Positions 31,710-43,500 of a DNA stretch of 64,000 bases are shown in pieces. Source of the DNA: Gadus chalcogrammus (lineage: Eukaryota > Chordata > Actinopteri > Gadiformes > Gadidae); assembly GCF_026213295.1 (NCBI RefSeq), contig NC_079423.1, positions 20,036,288 through 20,100,287 of the forward strand, written 5' to 3'. Each line of letters starts with the position of its first letter. Positions within the stretch are counted from its first letter, which is position 1. Below the pieces are notes generated by a model that did no database searches, was not told the origin of the DNA, and saw only the letters and a list, made by a program, of their open reading frames with translations. A program made the translations under genes and the position numbers.

Positions 31710-32916
31710 CAGTGGCGATTTTGGTTTCGAAACTCTGGTGGGGCCCATGCAGGAAAATATTATAACGCAATCCAGAAATACCACATATTACTACCATCAC
31801 AAAAAAAACAGTAGCAAGTGACAGAGGGGACCAAAATTGCAGCTGAATAATGCCATCACTCAAACGCAAATCTGACGACATATATTAGGCTATTATAGCA
31901 ATAGCACCACCAAATGGCAGCGTTCAAGATCTCACAATATCAAAACTCAAGAAAACAACAACGTGGCAACAATAAAAACACAACGGCGCACACCCTTTAC
32001 ACAGCAATCAATATACAAAGCCACCACTCACAATATACCAAAAAAAGAAGAAGTATGGTTTAAGTTGCATTAAGTTTGCAGGCCACCATACTGTACAATT
32101 AACAATGAATCTAGCCTGATAAAGTGGTTGCCTATTCAGACCTGGATAATCCTGGGTGAAAATGTAAGTAAGTTTGGGCTAAGATGGTAATTACCTGTGC
32201 TTTAAGGACAGTGCTGTCTGGTCTCCTTTGTGTGGCTGAGGTGAAACACAAGCATTTTTTTCCGCTTGAACCACTCCTGGTTGAACGATCTATTCTTGTC
32301 CTTTCCCTCTTGAATAATGATTAAATCCGTCGGGCGATGTGGTCCCAAACGTTTTATCTCCAACTTCTGTTCAAGTGCTAAATCTCACATGAGACAGATA
32401 CTCAACACGATTCATCATTTAATGAATGAAAAGTCCATTTGTTGTTATTCACCGTAACAGTAACTGTAACAGTAACTATGTTAGCCAGCTAGCAAGATCT
32501 GATCGGCTCCCGCCGTAAACCCCGCCCTTTCTACAAATCAGCCAATGAGAAGAGCTTTGGGGCACTAAACTTCTGGCCCCACCGCCGAAACAGAAGCGGG
32601 CGCTGCGCACGCGCTTGCTCGCGCAACAGCACCAGTTTTCTACACTGCAGCAGACGGGGCCATCTCGGCTGTGCCCCACCGAGCGGAACAGACGAGACGG
32701 AGCAACGAACTATTTCACACACAACTAATACACTACAACAATTGCGTTCATCAAATTAAAACTGCGGACATGTAATTAATTATTAACAATTAATGTATTA
32801 TTAACTTATGCTCAATGACATAAAAAAAAAAAAAAAAAAAGTATAATCGTGCCCTGCACGGCAGCGTTCTCTGGTGGGGCCGTGCCCCACTGGCCCCTAA
32901 TGCAAAGACGCCACTG
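31710..32916. mobile_element. Non-autonomous hAT element
   Basis: Starts CAGTGGCGATTTTGG and ends in the matching inverted CGCCACTG. The 8-bp flanks GTCGGGAC (31702-31709) and GTTGGGAC (32917-32924) agree at 7 of 8 bases, the hAT duplication size. The inner ends share TCTGGTGGGGC-type sequence. No transposase is left. Confidence 0.8.
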
Positions 32917-33049
32917 GTTGGGACATAAAAAGGTTGTTACGGACCCTTGAAGAGTACGAGTAGTCTACTAGCCGCAAGCTAAGTCTGAAAAGCTACGCTA
33001 AATACATGATAAATCGCGTGTGTGTATAATAGCATAAACAAAAACTTAC

Positions 33050-33171
33050 CACTGTGAAATGTCCTGGTCCATTCTACGACTAAAATCGCGCTCGTCATTA
33101 GGGTCGTCAGCTCCATTATCGCTTTCGGGGTCCGACTCAGGCTCAAATTGGTAAGGTAGCACTGAAGCCAT
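33050..33171 (-). other. Candidate first exon of a transposon protein
   Basis: On the minus strand an ATG at 33171 opens an acidic frame starting MASVLPYQFEPESDPESD and closes at a GTAAGT donor after 33050. This resembles first exons of fish repeat-borne proteins, but I cannot name the family. A nearby terminus CATAATAGGGCCCCT runs into TTAA at 33396-33399, so it may belong to a TTAA-targeting element. No downstream exon was found. Confidence 0.3.
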
Positions 33172-33945
33172 AGACAGAGTGACAGAGTGCCTGAAGAGAC
33201 GTCAGCACCCTGTCAGCACCAAGATTCTAAATGCCTCAAAATTCTAAGCAACAGGGTGTTTCAGATAGGGGTTGTAATACTCATAAAGTATGAGAAAAAA
33301 TAATGTGCTAGACAACCCTTTATTGTTGTAAATCAATTCTATGAGGTCAAACAAATTAAATAATGAACAGTAAAAAAGGGCATAATAGGGCCCCTTTAAG
33401 TAAATTGCAACTCATTCATGTCACTACAATCAGCGCAATGTATCACATAACGTTCAGGAACTCTGCTTTGCTCTACGGTATGCGTAATTTATTTTCATCG
33501 CAATATGTGGATCACAGTAACATGAACAGCTACATTCACAGTGTATACTGCTAACCCAGCTCTACACCGATTGACACACATCTGTCCGCCCCGCCACACC
33601 CTCACTCCAACTCTTTATAAATCCGTGCACAGTACTCCACTAGTTAATGTTAGCCAGTTAGCCCGTCAGCTTGCACACCTCAAATTACCAATGTTGAACT
33701 TCAATATTAACCAGTTATTTTCAATAGTTTTATTCTTCTCAGGGTAACATAAACGTTATCCAGCTATTATATCACGACTTACTGATCTCAGTGATGTGAC
33801 GGTGGTGGCAAAGTTGGAAGTGCCTGAGGCACTGGGCACCGCTGGTGTTGAAACCTGAAACAAGAGCCCGCATTTTAGATGTCAGATATAGCGGCAAAGT
33901 ACGTTAATATACACATGTTAACCACAGCACAGGCTTCATGGAGTA
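33172..33945. other. Non-coding stretch, one element end
   Basis: Apart from the TTAA-flanked terminus at about 33376-33395, nothing was recognised. Confidence 0.4.
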
Positions 33946-34575
<630 letters not shown>

Positions 34576-34630
34576 TATGGCAAGCCATCCCCGCCATAAA
34601 GCGGCATCATTTAGACGCGTATCACCTTCA

Positions 34631-34788
34631 TTACGCCGTAAAATACGCCGTAAAATGTAGAAAAACGGCGTATTTTACGCCGTCATGCGCAAAAAAGCGC
34701 CGCTTTTTACGCCGCAATTTAAGCCTTTCAAGAGCGCGCGTAAAATACGCGCGTTTTGAACATCAAAACGCGCGTTAAATACGGCGTT
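34631..34788. repeat. Subterminal palindromic repeats of the giant transposon
   Basis: Motifs TACGCCGTAAAATACGCCG, GGCGTATTTTACGCCG and CGCGTAAAATACGCGCG are arranged as interleaved palindromes 55-210 bp from the tip. Such subterminal arrays often serve as transposase-binding sites. The right arm has the same zone (51698-51885) with one extra unit of about 33 bp. Confidence 0.75.
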
Positions 34789-34983
34789 CCTCTAGTATGC
34801 TAATAATCTCCGCCCTTCTTTTCTCTCAGCCAATGCATTCGAAGTGTTTGCGCCCAATCGCTGACCAAGACAAGCAGACCAAATCAGTTCAGCACAGATC
34901 TGCTTTGAGAATTTCTCCTCTCATTTGGCGTCAGTTGTAGCGTCATTTAGATATATATATTAGTAAATGCATATTCAACTGTG

Positions 34984-35050
34984 TGGTTCCCGTGGCCCAT
35001 TTGATAGAGACGCTTGACCTGTAGGCAGGAGGTTGTCGGATCGAATCCAT
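34984..35050 (+). other. tRNA-like segment in the left inverted repeat
   Basis: CCGTGGCCCATTTGATAGAG resembles an A box and GGATCGAATCC a B box, 30-odd bp apart. No acceptor stem pairing. It also occurs, inverted, in the right arm at 51434-51500. Confidence 0.45.
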
Positions 35051-36083
35051 TTATTACCGTATTTCTGCTTTTGTCAGATGGTCACGCTTTTATGATCGCA
35101 ATGCTTTTTCGTCGGCAAGCCAGACCTCCTGTGTTATAAGTTCAGACAGTGCCTTTTTAGTCAGCCAGCCAGATCATCTTGGTGTCTTGTAACACGCTTT
35201 ATAAGTTATAACACGTTTTTTAAATTATTATAGCCATCGAGCCTTTATTTTCATGGAGTTATCGTTACATCCTCTCGTTCAATCGATATAAATACACAGT
35301 GGAAAGGAGTGAGAGGGAGCCACAGTAACAAAAGTGTCAAACAAGCTGTCCTCTAAATCACCATTTCCCTAGGCCTATATGTTTTCATGCCGACAAATGG
35401 TTGAAATAAAGTAACGTTGTGACCCGGCGTTTATTAGACTTGTTAAATGCAGAAATGCTTGCTGGCAGTGTCTATTCAGTTTCAACACTCCAATTCCAAA
35501 ATTATGTTTTCATGTCGTCAAATGCTCGAAATAAAGTCAGGTTGTGACTCGACATCTACTTGACTTATACACCTCGACGCAGGTCGAGGAAATGTTTGCT
35601 GGTTGGCGTGCCACTGCTTGGATAGGGAAAAACCTACCTTTGCCATACGACTACTTCATTGCTGTTACAACTGACTCGTTAGCCCCTAACCCCTAAGAAG
35701 TTAGAAAGCATTTATATTAAGATTTAATTATTAACTATAGTGATATGTCAATTAAATATGATTTGTGTTAAAACTCGGTACATTAATGAAGTGAAATAGC
35801 ACCATAGACCACCATCTAGAGTTCTAAATTAACGCACATTACTTTAACTTCTGCCACATTGCACTCTCTCCCTACAAGCTTTAAACTTGGTGTGACTCAT
35901 TCCCCTAGATAGGGATACTGATTGATAGAGGTTTTGGTATAGGCCTACCATGTTATGTTTCCAAGCTGATATTCACTTTGAAAACTGGTTCTTTATGTAG
36001 AGATTTATTTTTTTATGTTCTAGTTGTTTTCTCTTAAACTGTACAAAAAAATATTAATTCAGAAGCTTTCATTTGATTCCATT

Positions 36084-36089
36084 TTTATT
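36084..36089 (-). terminator. Polyadenylation signal of the integrase gene
   Basis: AATAAA on the minus strand about 40 bp beyond the stop codon at 36129, just before the inverted repeat begins. Confidence 0.6.
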
Positions 36090-36128
36090 TATATGGTCCT
36101 TGTGGTTAAGAAGCAAGTCTTTCTTCTA

Positions 36129-38962
36129 TCACAAGGAGTCTATAAAGGATATCAGGCCACGGATTATTAGCATTCCATGTTCTCCCCTGGGGCCACTGAG
36201 AGGGTCAAACTGTGCCTGAATGTGCTCCATCACTGCTTCTTCCAAAGGATAGTCGATATGAGGCACAGTTACCCTCTCTTGCCAGTCTACTAGCAATGCA
36301 ACTTCTTCATCAGTTGCAGCAGCAGCAGGGGCAGCAGCAGCATGAGGAGGGGCAAGGCCAGCAGCATGAGGAGGGGCAAGGCCAGCAGCATGAGGAGGGG
36401 CAGGGCCAGCAGCATGAGGAGGGGCAAGGCCAGCAGCATGAGGAGGGGCGGGGCCAGCAGCATGAGGAGGGGCAAGGCCAGCAGCATGAGGAGGGGCAGG
36501 GCCAGCAGCATGAGGTGGGGCAGGGCCAGCAGCATGAGGAGGGGCAGGGCCAGCAGCATGAGGAGGGGCAAGGCCAGCAGCATGAGGAGGGGCAGGGCCA
36601 GCAGCATGAGGAGGGGCAGGGCCAGCAGCAGTTCCTCCAAAAATGTACTGCATGGCAGATGAACTTCTTCCCTGCTGCTGGAGACACCCTTGAACAAAGA
36701 TCTGCAATGGACTCATGTGACCTTCCGTCCTTAGCCCATGGTGATTCCACTGATGGACAAAGTCGGCTAAATCTCTGTTCAGCCTTGGAAGATACACATA
36801 ATGGAGAGCCCAGAGATGCATATCACTGTCAGGGTTAATTATGCCCTCACTCTCCAAAAAGTGAAATAGGCTGTGGTACACGTTTGTGAGTCCACGCCAG
36901 AGATCCCCCCAGAGCCTCTCTATGCGTTGGTTGTGTACGCTCCTCCCTTGAATGGCGCTGCCTCGTCTAAAACCTCGGAAGAGGTTCATCATGAGGCACA
37001 CAGAACTGTTTTCTCCTCCTTTGTCAGTCCTGACCCTGGAGGGCACACCATAGCGATCCACAGCATTGACAAAGCTTTCCAACACTGTGCTGCTGCGGTT
37101 GTTGGAGGAGGCACGGAGGAAAACAACCAAGCGACTGTAGCCATCTATCCCTCCATGGATGACCATCCTCCACCTACAAAAACATACTTAATATAAATGA
37201 CAACGCAGCCACTGACATAATATATTGCAAGTGCAAATATCTGATGTAATAACAGAGTTTAGAAATGGTAAATACCTTATCAACTTGTGGTTACCATCAA
37301 TGTGCCACAAAGAGTTAGGACCTTGTACTTGGTAGGTCCTTCTCTCTGGTCTCTGCAGTAAGGATCTAAGTGCAGCTGCCCCAGGGTTTGTGCGCAGCAT
37401 ACTTTCTCGCACCCTTCTACGTTGGACGCGGAGTCCCCTTGCACGCAGCGCCGCTCGTACTGACTCAGGACCCACCAAGTCATTGCCAGAAACCAGCTCC
37501 GTGACTAGGTCATCCAGATCCGATTCGGGCATAGTTGAAAATGTCTGGCGCAGGTTTAACACTCTGTTAATAGAAGGAAAAAAATATGTTTAGCACATTA
37601 TCAATCAATATTGATTGTTTTATAGTGTGTATGTCTGTGTGGGTATATGTATGATACATATACAAATTATAATGCATTGATGGAAAGCTCCATCACATAA
37701 TGACAGAGCAAAAACAAATTAAACATGATTTAGCCACTTGCCTCAAACGTCGTTGAACAGTACGTTCGGACACATTAAGAACACCAGCCATCTGAGGTAT
37801 GTTGAAGCCACAAGACCTCAGAAACAACAGCTGTTGCCGAGTGATGGAAAAAGTAGGTGCTCCTCTCCTTCCTCCCTGAACCAACTGGGCGTGGTAACCA
37901 GAACCAACTGCAAAAACAGGAAAATTAGTCTTATCCCTATTTGGGAGAATATTTTATATACAATACGTATATCTCCACGATTTCCTAAGTACATAGGCCT
38001 ACAATAATCAACCTAACAATCCTTGCTGGTTGCTCATCGTTGCTCATTGCTTTTGTAATTTGTTACAGGATATTTTTGAGGTCAGTGTGTTTTGGTCTTG
38101 GGTTTTCACATGTTTCATTTAACATATCCTAGGTCATTATCAGGAGGAGCAAAAATAGGTAAACTGTTCACGGTTCATGTGTTACAATCATGTAAGACAA
38201 ATGATATAATACCTTGCCCTCCTTGATTACCAGCCATTCGGATTTCTTCTAACAATTCTGCTAGGTCGCTGAGAATTTGGTCAGCATCTTGGACATTAAT
38301 CAAATTTCCCCTTGCCCACTGCAGGCTCCTCTGCATTATCTCCAACCTTAGAAAATAAAGCAAAAGTTAGGTTGACTTGACCATGACCACCAGCCAGATT
38401 ATTTTTTAAATACAGCCCCTTGATAAATTTACATTAAAAAAGTATTTCTGCTAAATCTAAAAGGTTTAACAACTGCCATCTCACCTCGACTAAACGTTTG
38501 CATACAGCACGCAAGATGGATGCCTGAAGGCATCCATCTTGCGCAGTGGAGAGACGGTGGAGAACCAGCACCATCAATATGGCCTACTACAGCGTTTCTA
38601 CAGCTCGATTTGTTTTGCAATGAGTCCATATTTAAGGAGATATTACTGAAACGCATCAAAGGAAAAGGCGGAAAGATTTCCCCAAAAGAGAGCAATGTGG
38701 ACCCCCCCCCCCCCCCTTGATAACTTAAACGACTTCTTACTACGCAGAACGGCATCACTCTAATTTCCTTAAGTCGACAGTAAGTTCTCCGCACATCAGG
38801 GGTCAAATAGGAAGATGTCAGCCAACAATATGAAAGATCTGAGAAAAAATACCTGCGTAATGCTGATTGATGTTCGCCTACATGAGGCCCGTCCATCAGG
38901 AGACGTCGAATGGAGTCGTTGAGAATATTCCTGCAACGCAAGAGCAACGTTCTCCGAGCCAT
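36129..38962 (-). CDS. DDE integrase/transposase of the giant transposon, 5 exons
   Basis: Exons 38962-38853, 38346-38213, 37907-37742, 37563-37276 and 37173-36129 join in phase to 1743 nt, a 580-residue protein with no internal stop. Introns are GT-AG except the third, which has a GC donor in perfect context (AG|GCAAGT). A helix-turn-helix lies at about residues 118-137 (IPQMAGVLNVSERTVQRRLR). The integrase core follows, with candidate catalytic residues D226 in LWHIDGNHK, D283 in RVRTDKGGEN and E318 in HNQRIERLW. The family is seen as integrase-core proteins in fish and invertebrates and is distinct from retroviral integrases. The tail holds 12 copies of an 8-residue Ala-Gly-Pro/Leu-Ala-Pro-Pro-His repeat. 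It probably cuts and joins the ends of the host transposon. Role inferred; gene structure well supported. Confidence 0.9.
36337..36624 (-). repeat. Coding minisatellite, 12 units of 24 bp
   Basis: Plus-strand unit GCAGCATGAGGAGGGGCAAG plus GCCA, repeated 12 times with few changes. Each unit encodes eight residues (AAGPAPPH or AAGLAPPH) in the tail of the integrase, so gain or loss of units preserves the frame. A 42-bp piece recurs in inverted orientation at 50416-50457. Confidence 0.95.
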
Positions 38963-39025
38963 TATTATCTGTTGTGGGTGTCTCCAGCGGTAGTCCTTCA
39001 CTAACCCTAACCCCAAAAATGCTAC

Positions 39026-39036
39026 TCTATATAATT
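39026..39036 (-). promoter_or_regulatory. Candidate promoter of the integrase gene
   Basis: The minus strand reads CCAATTATATAGAGTAGC about 65-75 bp upstream of the ATG at 38962, combining a CCAAT-like and a TATA-like element. Between it and the ATG lies GGGTTAGGGTTAG. Confidence 0.45.
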
Positions 39037-39212
39037 GGCCGAGCAGGTAACGCCCTTTCGATGGTCATCAGAATAACACCTCCTACTTTACATGTGTAAA
39101 TTGAATTCCAATAAGTGTCTGCCCCCCCCTGCATTGTTTATTAATGGCCATCGTTTGGCCTATGTAAATCAGACTATTAGGGCCGTCTAGCACCATAGGG
39201 GGTCATCCCTCT

Positions 39213-40049
39213 GTTCCCCGGGTCCTATGTTCCCCGTTTTTTCAAAAGAGTCCTATGTTCCCCTGTATCAATATATACCGGGGAGCATAGGACCCTTTTT
39301 CTGAAAAAGGGTCCTATGCTCCCCACTGTGGCGGATACATAGGACCCTTTTCTGGGAAAAGGGTCCTATGTTCCCCGCAATCTCGCAGTCCTTTATTATG
39401 TCCATGAATCTCTCAATCTTTAAAAATATTTAAACTCTGACGCGGCATTCGCGTGATGACAGCCAACCAGCGTTCAACAGCGTGGCCACTGAATGAAATG
39501 TGTAACAGCCAATCAGCGTTCAACCGGCCAACTCAGTGCAGCGCAGGCCGGGGTGAACTGCAGCATGGAGGAGAAAGTGATTGTTGCCGTTTGCGACTCC
39601 CGGAGCTCTATATAGTATAAATAAATATATATATAATATGCTATTATAATCTCGCCTCCGGATGGCCGTAGGGCGGGGAGCTCTCGTAGGGATTGGGTTT
39701 CTCGGATTTTGTTTACCTGCGTTGCTATGGTTTCCGGTCTTGTGTGTTCCAACGGTTTATTAGGTAGGCCTGTAATAAATCTGTCTAATCAATACTTCAT
39801 TCACTGCCTCTTCCGTGTTCCTTACAATATTATGAAAAGAATGCGTCGGGTTCCCCAACGTCCCTCCCTCTTCCACAAAAGCTAGACATGCAATGGTGGT
39901 TATCTCCGCCGGAATTTGGCAGTAATGTTGGAAAAAGTAACAGACCGGGGAACATACATATCGGGGAACATTAGAACATAGGACCCTTTTTGGGAAATGC
40001 GGGGAACATGGGACCCTTTTAAAAAAAAAAAAATGATCCTATGTTCCCC
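39213..40049. mobile_element. MITE built of GGGTCCTATGTTCCCC repeats, with a nested repeat
   Basis: GGGTCCTATGTTCCCC and its complement GGGGAACATAGGACCC, with variants, occur several times at 39213-39380 and again at 39945-40049, in both directions and often back to back as palindromes. The copy between the two genes is interrupted by dispersed repeat A (39425-39785). No target duplication was settled. Confidence 0.6.
39425..39785 (+). repeat. Dispersed repeat A, copy 2
   Basis: Matches 6770-7175 and 56815-57190, including the ATG (39565) that opens MEEKVIVAVCDSRSSIY. It is shorter than the other copies at the left. Confidence 0.6.
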
Positions 40050-40570
40050 AGCCTCTTATTGCCTTCGAACATCAACATGGTCAACTCCCTCACATTTTGA
40101 TCATGTTAGTTCCATGAACAGTATCAAACATTAATGCACTGATAGAAGAATGGAGTTGGTCTGCAAGGGTAGTTCTAATATTATTTACTTGGGCAGTGTG
40201 CTGCCAGGCACCTTCATTACCTTTTTAAGAATGTTTTTGCCATTGTAATAGACAAATTGGGACAACATGACAAACTGATTTATAAAATAATTTATATATG
40301 AAAACCAGGAACTGAACACAAGGGGAATGAAAACAAGGTAAACAAACACATGGTTATCAAAGAAAATGACAGGAAGAACACATAGAAACACATGAGAAAC
40401 TACAAGCTAAAAGTAAGACACAATAACTTATGAACACAATGTAGAAACTAAGCCACTACCCATGAAAGAACAAGGAAAAAGGGTGAGCAAATATATATTA
40501 TTATTTTTAAATAAACAGATTATTTTTGTTTTTAAAGAACAAAAACAGACAAAAAGACTAAACTAAAAAG

Positions 40571-43500
40571 CTAAATTTTCCCAAAACCCAATGACCCCCT
40601 CAGTGCAAGACACATTAAATCCCGGAACTCCGTTTCGCATTCCATACCCCTGGGGAGAAACAGAGAGAGGCTGCAGGTGGAGGCAAAGGGGATGCGTTTT
40701 ACACCTGGCTCCTGATCATAAAAATTGATCGAGCAACGGTCTGGAAATCCAAGCGGGGGGAGGCAGTCTGCTCCGGTGAGGAAAATCAGCAGTTCTTCAA
40801 ATTTGAAATCCACAACACCCTCTGCAGACATCAGTTTAAAGTAATTAAACAAAGTCATCTTAGATTAGGATCTTAAGTCTCTATAATGTATGAGTAAATC
40901 AGGCTACATTAAACCATGTTGCATTCATATTACGATTGTTAGATATGTATATTATGTAGAATTTCTCAAGCAAGACATAATTGGACCTTGATATGAAATT
41001 CAAACATGATGCAGGAGCCAACTATCTATACAAAAATGTATTTACAGCTCTATAGGATGATGAAGGCAGCCAAGAGCTAGTTTGAAACAGACCATCACGC
41101 TCCTCCTCAAAGACTAATTACTACTATTACAAACCTCTGGCAACTAATCCTCTCCTCATTTAAACGCAATTTGTCAAGAAGAGTCAAGATCAAAGTCAGG
41201 AAAGCATCAGACCCAGACTAATAGGCATAGTCTGTCAATGGAATGATGAATTACAATGCCAAAAAGTAATTCAGAATTTTACAATACCACGCACCTTCAA
41301 TGGCCAACAGCCAGTCCTCAAATAGGTAGAGGGTGCTTTCCTCCATCTCCCACCTGTTGCTTCCTTCCTCGCTCCTTGCTTTGATAAAAAGCGACAGCAG
41401 TTTGTGCCGGGTGAGTTTTTCCCCAGTGTGGGTGAAGACAGGAACAAACTGCCTCCAGTAGGACTTGACCAGGTCCCAGAATCGGCCACAAGAATTCATG
41501 CCAGCAGTAAATTGCTGGATCATGCTTGCGACTCTGTTGAATAAATGGTTAGCCAGTTAATTTTCGAATCATGCCAGGTCATGTAATTATTAGTGCTGTC
41601 AGTTAAACGCGTTAATAACGGCGTTAACGCAAACCAATTTTAACGGCGTTAATTTTTTTTATCGCGCGATTAACGCAAATTATTATTTTAATAATTATTT
41701 TTTTCTTTTTAGCTGCTACGTTCAAGGCAGTATGTTTGTATGTTCATCGTTTAATTGCACTATAGGCTTTTTTTTTGTATCGTCCTGTTTTGATCAGTTT
41801 ATGCCAATGATGTTATCAATAAAAAAACATTTGCACAAGGCAAGCCGATGCACTTCTCCATGTTGATAAGAGCATTAAAATGAGAACAATTAATGGGACA
41901 AAGAAATCAAGGGATATTTAGCATAGAAAAAAGATTTGCGATTAATTGTGAGTTAACTATGACATTAATGCGATTCAATATTTTAATCGCTTGACAGCAC
42001 TAGTAATATTACAACGACTTTGATTTGTAAACAGTTTGCATTTACAGTTTGTACATTACTCCATGAGGTCTCAAGAGTGAACTGAAAAAGCTTAGAAAAT
42101 ACAAAGACATGGTCTCGCTCTCTGTGGAAATTAGTTATTCATAACTCTTGTTTCACACACTCATGTACACAAACTTCAATTTTCCTGAACAAAGTTATAG
42201 AAGTAATACATGCAGGCCAAACCAACAAACCCTTTCAGGGAAGTACGGTATATACAGGCCATCACCTCCCAATAATGAAAAAGGTCTATAATTTTGCACA
42301 AAGTAAAACTATCTTACCGATGAAAAATGAAATGCGCCACAACTCGGTTAAGGACTCGTGGGAGATCCTGGAGGTTGGCCGTGTAGACTGTTGGTACACC
42401 ACAGCCAGCAATCCAGTCCCCACACACCTGTTTTAGGGTCGCCAGGTCCTCCTCTGTGCTGCAGGTCTTAATCTTTACAAAGTGAGATTGACATTATGGG
42501 TGAGCATTGTGAATTCCAGATTATTTGGTTATCTTCTTGTTTTTTCATGTAGCACTATAATTTTAAATGTGCATCCTTAATAAATGCTAAGAGTCATACA
42601 TAAACGGCATTGCACTTTGTTTTTAGAGGTTGTAACACACCTGAAGTAATACTCTTAGTGTTACCTGGTCTATCTTGCTCTGGTCATCACTCTCAATTGG
42701 GAGAAGCCCAAGGTCCAAATTTGTGAGGTCCACCTCCTGGTTGCACATGAGTGCAAACAGGGAATTATTGAGACAACGGAGGCCTGGTCCATTGTGGATA
42801 ATGGACCAGGCCGTAAGTTTTCCCGCCGTATAGAACTTATTCTGGTCCAGGGCTTGAAGATCGTATGAAAAAAAAGATCCCCAGGGAGCTCTGGACCTCG
42901 AGCATCAGCAACCTGTCACAAAATGTTAAGGGAAATTTGTTTCGAATAGCATACATGATAAGGTGATTGACACGATCTGGCAGATAGGAACCAAGTGCAG
43001 GTCAAATTTAGCTTGTGAATCCAGACAAAACTTTACAGGAACAGATTGTGACAAACATGCAAAATGACCAAATGACAAGGAACAGGATTCAGGAAACTAA
43101 CCAAGGCACATGGTAAAATCAATAGTTATTGCTCACCTAAAAAACTCCCTCCTAGGCCCGCCGTAGTCGGCTGCCATCTCAGAGACAAATTCAACTGAGG
43201 GCTCTTTGTGCCAGCCAAAGTACGTCTTGGAGAGTGCAGCACAGGCACTTCTCAAGACATATCTCCTCCTGGCAATCACAGTGAAGGTGCTGCCTGTCTC
43301 CAAGTTGTCCTGTCTAAATGAGTTGAGAATCGCCTTGATGTCCACATTGTCCTATAATGGAATCAAGCATTTTAAGTTTCACAAGAAATAACAATTTTAC
43401 ATTGTATATTAACACAACAAAAAAAAATCTCACATTGTATATTAACACAACAAAATATTTGACATTGTAAAATAAGACAACATGCAGGTTTATGTGCTTA

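Larger units (their letters stand above)
34576..36026. repeat. Left terminal inverted repeat of the giant transposon
   Basis: Matches the reverse complement of 50458-51942 with scattered differences. It has a hairpin-rich zone of CGCGTAAAATACGCG-type motifs near the tip (34631-34788), a tRNA-like segment (34984-35050), then unique sequence to the end of the integrase gene. Confidence 0.9.

Noticed and set aside
36337..36624. CRISPR-like array
   Set aside because: The 24-bp units are directly adjacent with no spacers, in a vertebrate genome.
36212..36838. Long plus-strand and alternative-frame ORFs over the 24-bp minisatellite (Gln/Gly/His-rich, Leu-rich, Cys-Trp-rich)
   Set aside because: The unit length is a multiple of three, so every frame stays open. 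Only the minus-strand integrase frame joins spliced exons with domain support.
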